From positions 1-6,550 of the forward strand of contig CALXSZ010000171.1 in NCBI GenBank assembly GCA_944391275.1: a stretch of DNA of 6,550 bases. The letters run 5' to 3'. The stretch comes from an uncultured Syntrophomonadaceae bacterium. GTDB lineage: Bacteria; Bacillota; Syntrophomonadia; Syntrophomonadales; Syntrophomonadaceae. The notes under the pieces were generated by a model. That model saw nothing but the letters and a program-made list of their open reading frames with translations, was not told the DNA's origin and did not search any database. The position numbers were made by a program, and so were the translations under genes. Below, piece after piece: positions 1 through 5,943 of this stretch (its first letter is position 1; every line of letters begins with the position of its first letter).

Positions 1-27
1 TTCCAATACGAATGTATACCGTCCGCT

Positions 28-1614
28 CTAAAATTCAATGAAATGCCCAGATTTATCTAAAGCATAACGAACCGGACCTCTGCGTTTCGCATGACGTCTA
101 AAGCGCGCAGTCCAACGATACTGAGGCTCCGTCACTCGATCCTGCATCAGTTTAGACGCTAAAAGAGGAACGATGGTAAGCGATACGATCAAAGAACAGA
201 TCATCGCGCAAATCATCGTCTGGGCCATGGGTTTAAACAGAACCGCCGCTAACCCGTCGGCAAACATAATCGGCAGAAAACATCCTGAAATGGTCGTGGT
301 GGTTGCAACAACGGCCGATCCCACCTCGCTGGCTCCGTCAATCGCCGCTGTTACCGGATCTTTCCCTAACTGCCTATGTCGGTAAATATTTTCATAGACA
401 ACGACCGAATCGTCCACCATTCGCCCTAAGCCTAAGCTTAACGCGCCCATCGTAACGAGATTCAGCGTACTGTTATTAAAATACATTAAAATGAAGGTAG
501 AAATAATTGAAACCGGGATCGCAATACAAATAACTAACGTACTCCGAATATTCTTTAAAAACAGGAAAATAACAATCGCTGCAAAAACAGCTCCTTCCGC
601 TAATTCGCGTCCCGTACTGGCAATCGTACGATTCACCATCGTCGATTGGTCGTTAACATAGTGTACCTCGATATCCGCATTAAGCTGTTCAATAATTTCT
701 GCAACCGCTATTTTTACTTCCTCGCAGGCTTCCGCCGTATTTGCTCCGCTGGCTTTCGTACAAGAAATGGCTACGGCGTTAACCCCATTTACTCGAACCA
801 ATTGAGAAGTCTCTTTGGTCGAATCGCTTACTTCCGCAATATCGGATAAACGAATCACACCGGATGAAGTGGTAATGGTCACATTTCGAATATCATCCAG
901 ATTTTCAAATTCCTGCATACTGCGCACAAATAATTTACGACTTCCCTGATCAATATTTCCGTCCGATTGATTAAAGTTTTCTGTCGCAAGGGCGCTTGAA
1001 ACCGCGCTGAGACTTAATCCATAATTTTGAAGTTTTACCGGATCCACCTCAACGTGAATCTCTCTTTCTATCCCCCCGCTAACGATAATATCCGATAGAT
1101 CGCTGATCCGTTCTAAATAAGGTTGAATATCATCTTCCGCAATTTGCTGTAGCTGGTTCAAGTTTAAACTGTCGCTGCTCAGCGTAACTGTAATAACCGG
1201 CATGGAATCAATGTTCATTTTCATGACCATTGGCTTATCGGCGTCATCCGGAAGGAATCCCTCAATTTGCGATACCTTATCCCGGACGTCCATAATTCGT
1301 TGATCCATATCCGTATTCCAGTCAAATTGCATTGCCACCATGGAAGTTCCCGACAAAGAATACGAAAAAACGGTATCGATATCAGCCACGGATTTCACGG
1401 CATTCTCAACCGGCTGCGTAATATTGGACTCAATTTCCTCCGGCCCAACCCCTTCGTAAGTCGTCATCACAACGGCAATCGGCAATTCCATATCCGGCAT
1501 CAAAGCAATTTTTAAGCTGCTGAACGAGATCGCCCCTAATACGCCCACAACTGCCAGTAAAATCGTGACGGTGACAGGCCGACGAATACAAAATTCGATG
1601 AGTTTGCGAATCAT
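28..1614 (-). CDS. RND efflux transporter (HAE-1/AcrB-like), N-terminal half, open frame ended by in-frame TAG
   Basis: Inner-membrane proton-driven efflux pump subunit that would work with the adaptor encoded just upstream. The 528 residues hold TM1 (about 14-32), the first periplasmic porter region (about 35-335), and TM2-TM6 (about 336-487). The TM4 signature GRMVDDSVVV carries the Asp pair at 401-402, equivalent to the proton-relay Asp407/408 of AcrB. Family members are about 1,000-1,050 residues, so this is only half a pump. The stop is TAG at 28-30, between TM6 and the expected TM7. Beyond it the same frame continues to the window edge as SGRYTFVLE, which resembles the segment entering TM7 in RND pumps; the other two frames carry stops here. 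It is therefore either a nonsense-disrupted gene or one in which UAG is read through. The start ATG lies 3 nt after the adaptor stop, with GAGGAGG 11 nt upstream. Family assignment is firm; exact substrate is unknown. Confidence 0.9.
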   Translation of the reverse strand: MIRKLIEFCIRRPVTVTILLAVVGVLGAISFSSLKIALMPDMELPIAVVMTTYEGVGPEEIESNITQPVENAVKSVADIDTVFSYSLSGTSMVAMQFDWNTDMDQRIMDVRDKVSQIEGFLPDDADKPMVMKMNIDSMPVITVTLSSDSLNLNQLQQIAEDDIQPYLERISDLSDIIVSGGIEREIHVEVDPVKLQNYGLSLSAVSSALATENFNQSDGNIDQGSRKLFVRSMQEFENLDDIRNVTITTSSGVIRLSDIAEVSDSTKETSQLVRVNGVNAVAISCTKASGANTAEACEEVKIAVAEIIEQLNADIEVHYVNDQSTMVNRTIASTGRELAEGAVFAAIVIFLFLKNIRSTLVICIAIPVSIISTFILMYFNNSTLNLVTMGALSLGLGRMVDDSVVVYENIYRHRQLGKDPVTAAIDGASEVGSAVVATTTTISGCFLPIMFADGLAAVLFKPMAQTMICAMICSLIVSLTIVPLLASKLMQDRVTEPQYRWTARFRRHAKRRGPVRYALDKSGHFIEF

Positions 1615-1617
1615 AAG

Positions 1618-2760
1618 CTACTGATCCTCCTCGTTCAAAACTTTAATTTTGCTTCCTTCGCTTACTAAGGTATTTCCGGAAGTAATCACTTCTTGTCCCA
1701 GCTCAATACCGCCTGTAATTTCAATGTATTCGTTGTTACTGAGCCCCGTCGTTACTTCGATCTGATGCGCGCGTCCTTCTTCGTTCGGCACATAAACGAC
1801 GCTTTGCCCCGCTTTGGTAATAACGGCATTAATCGGAAGCGCCAACGTTTGAGCGCTACTCTGCGTATGAAGAATGACCTCTGCAAACATCCCGGATTTG
1901 ATCGTCCCCCCTACATTGTTTAAGTCTATTTTCACACGATATCCGGCCGACCCATTTTCCGTCACCGCCGCCACACTGCTGACCACGCCGGAAAAAGGTT
2001 CCGCTGAAGCAGCATTAATATAGACTTGAACGGCGTCTCCTTCTCGGACATAGCTAATATCCGACTCGCTGATCGTAATCTCTACTTCTAAATTCGATGC
2101 ATCTGTAATGACCGCTACTTTTCCTCCAGTGGAAAGCATTTGCCCGACCGTAACGTCAACATCGCCAACGATTCCGCTAATCGGAGCTGTAATTGTACAT
2201 TTTGATAATTGAATTTGCGCATTCTGCAAGTTCGTTTGCGCGATATCCACCGCTACGTCCGCACTGCCCGTACTTAGTAAATCAACCGAGGCTTGCGCAT
2301 TTTCCAACTCCTGCTCGGTGGCGGCGCCGGAGTCATACAATTTCCGGATTCTTTCCAGATTATTTTGGGCTGTCTGTAAATTCACGTCATTGGTCTTCTT
2401 GCTCGCCAATGCTTGTTGATAATTATTTTCCGCTAATGTCACACTATTGACATAATCCTTCGTATCCAACATCGCAATGGTCTGCCCCGCCGAAACATAA
2501 TCTCCCGGCTGCACATAAACCGCAGTTACCTTCGCTGAAGCTTCAGCGAGTACGTCAACTTCATTTTTCCCTGTTACAAGTCCCGTATAATCGGCGCTCT
2601 TACTAATATCCATAGTTTGAGCAAAAACTGTTTCAACCGTAATTGAACTCTCCGATTCAGTTTGCGTTTGTTCCTCCGCCCCGCACCCCGTTAGGATAAC
2701 CACGGTAAGAGTCAACATCAACAACATCAAATATAAATGGATATGTTTTTTGATTGACAT
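1618..2760 (-). CDS. RND-type periplasmic adaptor (membrane fusion protein), lipoprotein
   Basis: Membrane-fusion subunit that links an RND pump to the outer envelope. Residues 1-26 form a lipoprotein signal: basic MSIKK start, hydrophobic core, then lipobox LTGC with the lipidated Cys at 26. The two halves of a biotinyl-lipoyl-like domain lie at about 66-100 (with VQPGDYVSAGQ) and 184-220 (TITAPISGIVGDV followed by VGQMLSTG). Between them is an alpha-helical hairpin, about 103-183, containing the RIRKLYDSGAATEQELENA turn typical of the family. A beta-barrel (about 222-298) and a membrane-proximal domain (about 299-378) follow. The 380-residue length is normal. The start has GAGGAGG 7 nt upstream and a sigma70-type promoter about 50-80 bp upstream. 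The gene ends with TAG and is co-transcribed with the RND gene. No TolC-like outer-membrane factor is in the window. Confidence 0.93.
   Translation of the reverse strand: MSIKKHIHLYLMLLMLTLTVVILTGCGAEEQTQTESESSITVETVFAQTMDISKSADYTGLVTGKNEVDVLAEASAKVTAVYVQPGDYVSAGQTIAMLDTKDYVNSVTLAENNYQQALASKKTNDVNLQTAQNNLERIRKLYDSGAATEQELENAQASVDLLSTGSADVAVDIAQTNLQNAQIQLSKCTITAPISGIVGDVDVTVGQMLSTGGKVAVITDASNLEVEITISESDISYVREGDAVQVYINAASAEPFSGVVSSVAAVTENGSAGYRVKIDLNNVGGTIKSGMFAEVILHTQSSAQTLALPINAVITKAGQSVVYVPNEEGRAHQIEVTTGLSNNEYIEITGGIELGQEVITSGNTLVSEGSKIKVLNEEDQ
1626..1632 (-). promoter_or_regulatory. Ribosome binding site of the RND gene inside the adaptor 3' end
   Basis: On the minus strand GAGGAGG lies 11 nt before the RND ATG and overlaps the last codons of the adaptor gene. 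It allows independent or coupled initiation of the pump. This matters because adaptor and pump are in the same frame, separated only by TAG and one CTT codon. Confidence 0.7.
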
Positions 2761-2767
2761 CTAAAAT

Positions 2768-2774
2768 CCTCCTC
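2768..2774 (-). promoter_or_regulatory. Ribosome binding site of the adaptor gene
   Basis: GAGGAGG on the minus strand, 7 nt before the ATG at 2758-2760. It fixes the adaptor start, which is also directly before the lipoprotein signal. Confidence 0.8.
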
Positions 2775-2787
2775 AGCTTCCCTTTTT

Positions 2788-2803
2788 CTGACCGACCAGT
2801 CAG
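2788..2803 (-). promoter_or_regulatory. TetR-family-type operator at the efflux promoter
   Basis: The 16-bp site reads CTGACTGGTCGGTCAG on the minus strand: CTGAC and GTCAG are perfect inverted arms around six bases. This GAC/GTC-rich palindrome resembles operators bound by TetR-family repressors of efflux genes. It covers about +2 to +17 relative to the predicted transcription start at 2804, so binding would block initiation or escape. No regulator gene is in the window. The palindrome and its position are seen; the TetR assignment is inference from the family pattern. Confidence 0.6.
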
Positions 2804-2810
2804 TATTCAT

Positions 2811-2839
2811 ATTATATAGTGCATCCATTTAATATGCAA
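2811..2839 (-). promoter_or_regulatory. Sigma70-type promoter of the adaptor-RND operon
   Basis: On the minus strand a perfect TATAAT (2811-2816) lies 17 bp downstream of TTGCAT (2834-2839), a weak -35 that matches the first three consensus bases. The predicted start is A at 2804, six bases after the -10, giving a leader of about 44 nt that includes the operator and the ribosome site. Confidence 0.7.
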
Positions 2840-2849
2840 GAAAAATCTG

Positions 2850-2874
2850 GTGAATTTATATAAAATTTATTCAC
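2850..2874. other. AT-rich imperfect palindrome upstream of the efflux -35
   Basis: GTGAAT and ATTCAC form perfect 6-bp arms bounding a 25-bp AT-rich block that lies about 10 bp upstream of the -35. It could be an activator or second repressor site, or an UP-like AT-rich element. Only the symmetry is seen; any function is inference. Confidence 0.3.
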
Positions 2875-2891
2875 AAATAGCTGAGAAGCGT

Positions 2892-2911
2892 TCCGTTCTA
2901 ATCCGTTCTAA
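2892..2911. repeat. Perfect tandem direct repeat, 2 x 10 bp
   Basis: TCCGTTCTAA occurs twice in direct succession. Ten bp is about one helical turn, so this could be a paired protein-binding site on one face of DNA upstream of the efflux promoter, or simple slippage. No further copies are adjacent. Confidence 0.5.
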
Positions 2912-3112
2912 AATTGCAAAAATTCTTTTTATTTTCCTTATCATCGAAAAAATTTTCCCACATAATCCTTTTACGATCTTGCTGAAAAAACAGGATATGT
3001 AACATTTCCTCGTACGTTAAGAGCCCGGTTCAATTTTTTATGGAAAGGATCAATCGACCCTAATCGAGCCATTCAAACCAACTTTCAAATTCTATTGAAT
3101 ACATCCTAGCCC

Positions 3113-3224
3113 AAAAAAAAGCGAGTATAAAGGTTCATCCAGAAAGGTAGGGAAATCTTCGCGGAAACATCCGCACAAAAGATCCTCTCCGCCTACCTTT
3201 CTTTGTTCACACCTAAATACTCAC
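3113..3224 (-). terminator. Unusually long nested hairpin followed by U8, likely terminator of the prfC-hydrolase transcript
   Basis: Four nested inverted-repeat segments share one axis: 3123-3128 with 3217-3222 (GAGTAT/ATACTC), 3131-3134 with 3211-3214, a perfect 11-bp pair at 3141-3151 with 3192-3202 (AGAAAGGTAGG/CCTACCTTTCT), 3155-3159 with 3179-3183, and an apical GCGGA-AACA-TCCGC at 3161-3174. Read on the minus strand, the base of the stem is followed directly by eight U (3113-3120), the layout of an intrinsic terminator, 43 nt after the hydrolase stop. About 104 nt is much longer than a usual terminator stem. It could instead be a palindromic mobile element (MITE-like) supplying a terminator, or a processed structured RNA. 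Confidence 0.65.
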
Positions 3225-3266
3225 GACGTCCTAATACGGCTTTTTATTTTACTTGTTTATTGAAGT

Positions 3267-4103
3267 TTATTGAAAAACAAACACGTCTCCCGTTTCAGCC
3301 TTCTGCACAATTTCCGAGCCCAATGCCTGTAATAAGCGGGAAGATGCATAAAATCCTGTGCAATGCGCCGGCATCAAATGTCGAATATCCATTCGTTTTA
3401 ATTCCGTGATGGTTTTTTCCAGCCGCTCTTGATGAGCCGTCATCAAATGCGTTCCGCCAATAAAAGCCAAAATCGTATGGACGCCCGTTTTTTCCATAGC
3501 GTAACGTATCATATTCAGACATCCCGCATGCGCGCACCCACTGATTAAAATCAGCCCCTTAGGATGCCGTATCACCATCCCCATATCATCTTCCAGTAAA
3601 TCCGGAAGGACCGTTCCTTCTTTTTTCAAAACAAAATTTCCTCCGGTATCTTCATAAGGAACCACCCGCGGAATCTGTCCCGTCACATAAATATTCTCCG
3701 CGATTTCCGTAAACGAATCGGTATGGATCCATGTAGTTCCAGCTTCTTGCAATTCTTCGGGATGAAATACACATCCATTATATCGCAGACTCTGATCGGG
3801 GTTAACGCCATACCGATCCGCAAATAAATTCGAATGAGCGTAAAGTTTACGGATCCCCCATCTTTTTATCGCCGGAATGACTGCTCCTGTATGATCAAAA
3901 TGTCCATGACTTATTATGATACCTTCGCACGACTCCAAAGAAAGATGCATTTCATCCGCATTATGCAAAAGCGCATCCTTTAAACCCGTATCATAAAGAT
4001 ATTTTTTACCATCCACATTGATGAGAGCAGAAAATCCATATTCGGCCTTCAATCCTGGTTTCATAGTCGTATTTTCTACGAGAATTCTTACCGTCACCTG
4101 CAT
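3267..4103 (-). CDS. MBL-fold metallo-hydrolase (dihydropterin/RFA-P synthase-like subfamily)
   Basis: Cytoplasmic metal-dependent hydrolase of 278 residues with no signal peptide. Metal-site motifs appear in order: SHGHFDH at 65-71 (HxHxDH), GCAHAG at 189-194 with His192, and PAHCTG at 245-250 with His247. The N-terminal pattern (LVEN near 8-11, an aEyGFSaLI-like stretch near 20-28, YDTG at 37-40) is that of the family often annotated as 7,8-dihydropterin-6-methyl-4-(beta-D-ribofuranosyl)-aminobenzene-5'-phosphate synthase. That name comes from a methanopterin-pathway homologue and probably does not describe the substrate here, which is unknown. The start has AAGGGGG 7 nt upstream. It begins 30 nt after the prfC stop and is likely co-transcribed with it. 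The stop is TAA. Confidence 0.88.
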   Translation of the reverse strand: MQVTVRILVENTTMKPGLKAEYGFSALINVDGKKYLYDTGLKDALLHNADEMHLSLESCEGIIISHGHFDHTGAVIPAIKRWGIRKLYAHSNLFADRYGVNPDQSLRYNGCVFHPEELQEAGTTWIHTDSFTEIAENIYVTGQIPRVVPYEDTGGNFVLKKEGTVLPDLLEDDMGMVIRHPKGLILISGCAHAGCLNMIRYAMEKTGVHTILAFIGGTHLMTAHQERLEKTITELKRMDIRHLMPAHCTGFYASSRLLQALGSEIVQKAETGDVFVFQ

Positions 4104-4133
4104 GGTTCATCCCCCTTATTTATAAACAAAAAA

Positions 4134-5723
4134 TCAAAAACTGCTTTCTGCAAAAATCAAATCCGGATTTTGCTCTTCCAACCAGTGTAAATCATAGTCG
4201 CTTTCGCATAATACGACATAATTTCCCTGTTGATCTCGAGTCGTGATACTGGAGAGACTGGAAAGTTTTTCAGGTTGAATCGGTTGATCGCTCTTAATCC
4301 ACCGAGCCAACTGATAAGGCAGGCGTTCCAAACGGATCTGCGCGCCATATTCCGCTTGCAAACGGAAAGAAAAGACCTCAAACTGAAGTTCTCCCACAAC
4401 TCCTAAAATCATTTCTTCCGCAGCGCGGCCAACCGTTTTAAAGACTTGAATCGTCCCTTCCTCTACCAGTTGTTCCACTCCTTTTTGAAATTGTTTATAT
4501 TTACTGGTATTCATATTGAATACCCGGGCAAAGTGTTCTGGAGAAAACTGGGGCAACCGATCAAACTGGAAATCACAGTTAAGCCCTAACGTATCGCCGA
4601 TCTGAAACACGCCCGGATCGTGCAAACCGATAATATCCCCCGGCCAAGCCTCTTCAACAATATTGCGGTCTTGCGCTAAAAACTGCTGCGGCTGAGATAA
4701 GCGGAGCTTTTTTCCCGTCCGCACCTGATCCACATTCATTCCCCGTTCAAATTTTCCAGAACAAACGCGTAAGAAAGCAATACGATCGCGGTGCGCCGGA
4801 TTCATATTCGCCTGAATCTTAAAGATAAATCCTGAAAAAGGATGATCCACCGGGACGTCCCCCACTGTAGAATGCCGCGGGCTAGGCGGGAGCGCTAATT
4901 CCACAAAGCTTTCCAAAAAAGTCTGCACGCCAAACTTATTAATCGCGCTGCCGAAATAAACCGGCGTCAGTTCGCCTTTGAGAATTTTTTCGCGATCGAA
5001 CGGATCCCCCGCAATATCCAAAAGCATCACGTCTTCATAGAGCTTTTCCCACTGCCCAGGAGCCAATTGCCCTTTTAGGCTTTCGTTTTCGATCCCTTCA
5101 GCCCCTAGCGTTAAAAATTCCCTTTCCGGCTTCTCTCCTACCGCGTATCGTTCGATACGATTATACTGGCGATCATAAATTCCCGAAAATTCATCCCCCA
5201 TTCCAATGGGCCAATTCATTGGGCATGAGCGAATGCCCAGAACCTCCTCCAGCTCTTCTAATAACTCTAAAGGTTCCTTCCCATACCGATCCATTTTATT
5301 GATAAAAGTAAAAATGGGAATATTCCGCATTCGGCAAACTTTAAACAACTTGATGGTTTGGGCCTCTACCCCCTTAGCGGCGTCTAATATCATAACGGCA
5401 CTATCCGCAGCTACCAACGTGCGGTACGTATCCTCACTGAAATCCTGATGTCCTGGCGTATCCAAGATATTTATGCGGTATCCTTGATAATCAAACTGCA
5501 TGACGCTGCTGGTAACCGAAATCCCACGCTGCTTTTCAATTTCCATCCAGTCGGAAGTAGCAAATTTACCCACCTTGCGTCCCTTTACTTCCCCGGCCAA
5601 CCGAATGGCTCCTCCAAACAACAATAATTTCTCCGTCAAAGTAGTCTTTCCCGCATCCGGGTGCGAGATAATCGCGAAAGTCCGGCGTCTTTTCACTTCC
5701 GTCTGCAGTTCTTGTTCGATCAT
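4134..5723 (-). CDS. prfC: Peptide chain release factor 3 (RF3), translational GTPase
   Basis: RF3 removes RF1 or RF2 from the ribosome after peptide release, using GTP. The 529-residue frame is full length. The G domain carries the P-loop SHPDAGKTT (about 20-28), switch II DTPGHQDF (about 88-95), NKMD (142-145) and GSA (258-260). The stretch EKQRGISVTSSVMQF (about 63-77) is typical of RF3 rather than EF-G. Beta-barrel domain II (about 295-385) and the RF3 C-terminal domain, with VVGELQFEVF near 442-451, follow. I place the start at the second ATG (5721-5723), which has AAGGA 9 nt upstream; the ATG at 5730-5732 would add three residues but abuts that site with no spacing. The stop is TGA. It heads a likely two-gene operon with the MBL hydrolase. 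Confidence 0.95.
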   Translation of the reverse strand: MIEQELQTEVKRRRTFAIISHPDAGKTTLTEKLLLFGGAIRLAGEVKGRKVGKFATSDWMEIEKQRGISVTSSVMQFDYQGYRINILDTPGHQDFSEDTYRTLVAADSAVMILDAAKGVEAQTIKLFKVCRMRNIPIFTFINKMDRYGKEPLELLEELEEVLGIRSCPMNWPIGMGDEFSGIYDRQYNRIERYAVGEKPEREFLTLGAEGIENESLKGQLAPGQWEKLYEDVMLLDIAGDPFDREKILKGELTPVYFGSAINKFGVQTFLESFVELALPPSPRHSTVGDVPVDHPFSGFIFKIQANMNPAHRDRIAFLRVCSGKFERGMNVDQVRTGKKLRLSQPQQFLAQDRNIVEEAWPGDIIGLHDPGVFQIGDTLGLNCDFQFDRLPQFSPEHFARVFNMNTSKYKQFQKGVEQLVEEGTIQVFKTVGRAAEEMILGVVGELQFEVFSFRLQAEYGAQIRLERLPYQLARWIKSDQPIQPEKLSSLSSITTRDQQGNYVVLCESDYDLHWLEEQNPDLIFAESSF

Positions 5724-5732
5724 TTTCTCCAT

Positions 5733-5737
5733 TCCTT
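5733..5737 (-). promoter_or_regulatory. prfC ribosome binding site that decides the start
   Basis: AAGGA on the minus strand is 9 nt before the ATG at 5721-5723 but 0 nt before the ATG at 5730-5732, favouring the shorter 529-residue product. Confidence 0.55.
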
Positions 5738-5789
5738 TCTTTTCTTTTATGGATCCTTACAGGGCACCAAATACATCTTTCTTTCATCA

Positions 5790-5798
5790 ATTATAGCA
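5790..5798 (-). promoter_or_regulatory. Extended -10 promoter of prfC
   Basis: TGCTATAAT on the minus strand gives a perfect TATAAT with the TGn extension. No good -35 lies 16-18 bp upstream, as expected for extended -10 promoters. The predicted start near 5783 gives a leader of about 60 nt. It sits just downstream of the HU terminator, so prfC has its own transcription. Confidence 0.65.
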
Positions 5799-5834
5799 AA
5801 TCTCCCATTTTTTCTTTAGAAAACCGCTGACAAT

Positions 5835-5878
5835 AAAAAACCTTCCATCAAACTTCTGTTCACGAAAAAGATGGAAGG
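5835..5878 (-). terminator. Intrinsic terminator of the HU gene
   Basis: On the minus strand CCTTCCATC (5870-5878) and GATGGAAGG (5841-5849) form a perfect 9-bp stem with a 20-nt loop, followed directly by six U (5835-5840). It lies 65 nt after the HU stop and upstream of the prfC promoter, separating the two transcription units. Confidence 0.85.
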
Positions 5879-5943
5879 CTTCTTTTGGATGCAACATTAC
5901 AGAATCTTCATTGTTTCTTAGTTTTATTCAATTAAAAAGAAAA

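Larger units (their letters stand above)
2761..3266. other. 506-nt intergenic region between the hydrolase and efflux operons
   Basis: From high to low coordinates it holds the long hairpin with U8 (3113-3224), about 200 nt of AT-rich sequence (2912-3112) in which I see no convincing gene or RNA, the tandem 10-bp repeat, the AT-rich palindrome, the promoter, the operator and the adaptor ribosome site. Two short minus-strand open frames (3060-3104 and 2898-3005) are AT-rich and look accidental. Confidence 0.6.

Noticed and set aside
28..130. A frameshift as the cause of the short RND protein
   Set aside because: Both other minus-strand frames carry stops in this stretch, while the original frame continues past TAG as RND-like sequence.
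2880..3060. A suppressor tRNA with CUA anticodon in the intergenic region
   Set aside because: CTA-containing loops and a GGTTCAA stretch occur, but no set of D, anticodon and T arms with an acceptor stem can be assembled.
2898..3104. Two short minus-strand open frames (3060-3104 and 2898-3005), both ending in TAG
   Set aside because: They are 14 and 35 codons, AT-rich, lack well-spaced ribosome sites and resemble no known peptide.
173..5796. Plus-strand open frames of 60-98 codons opposite the efflux, hydrolase and prfC genes
   Set aside because: They are antisense shadows of strongly recognised minus-strand genes, without their own promoters or family motifs.
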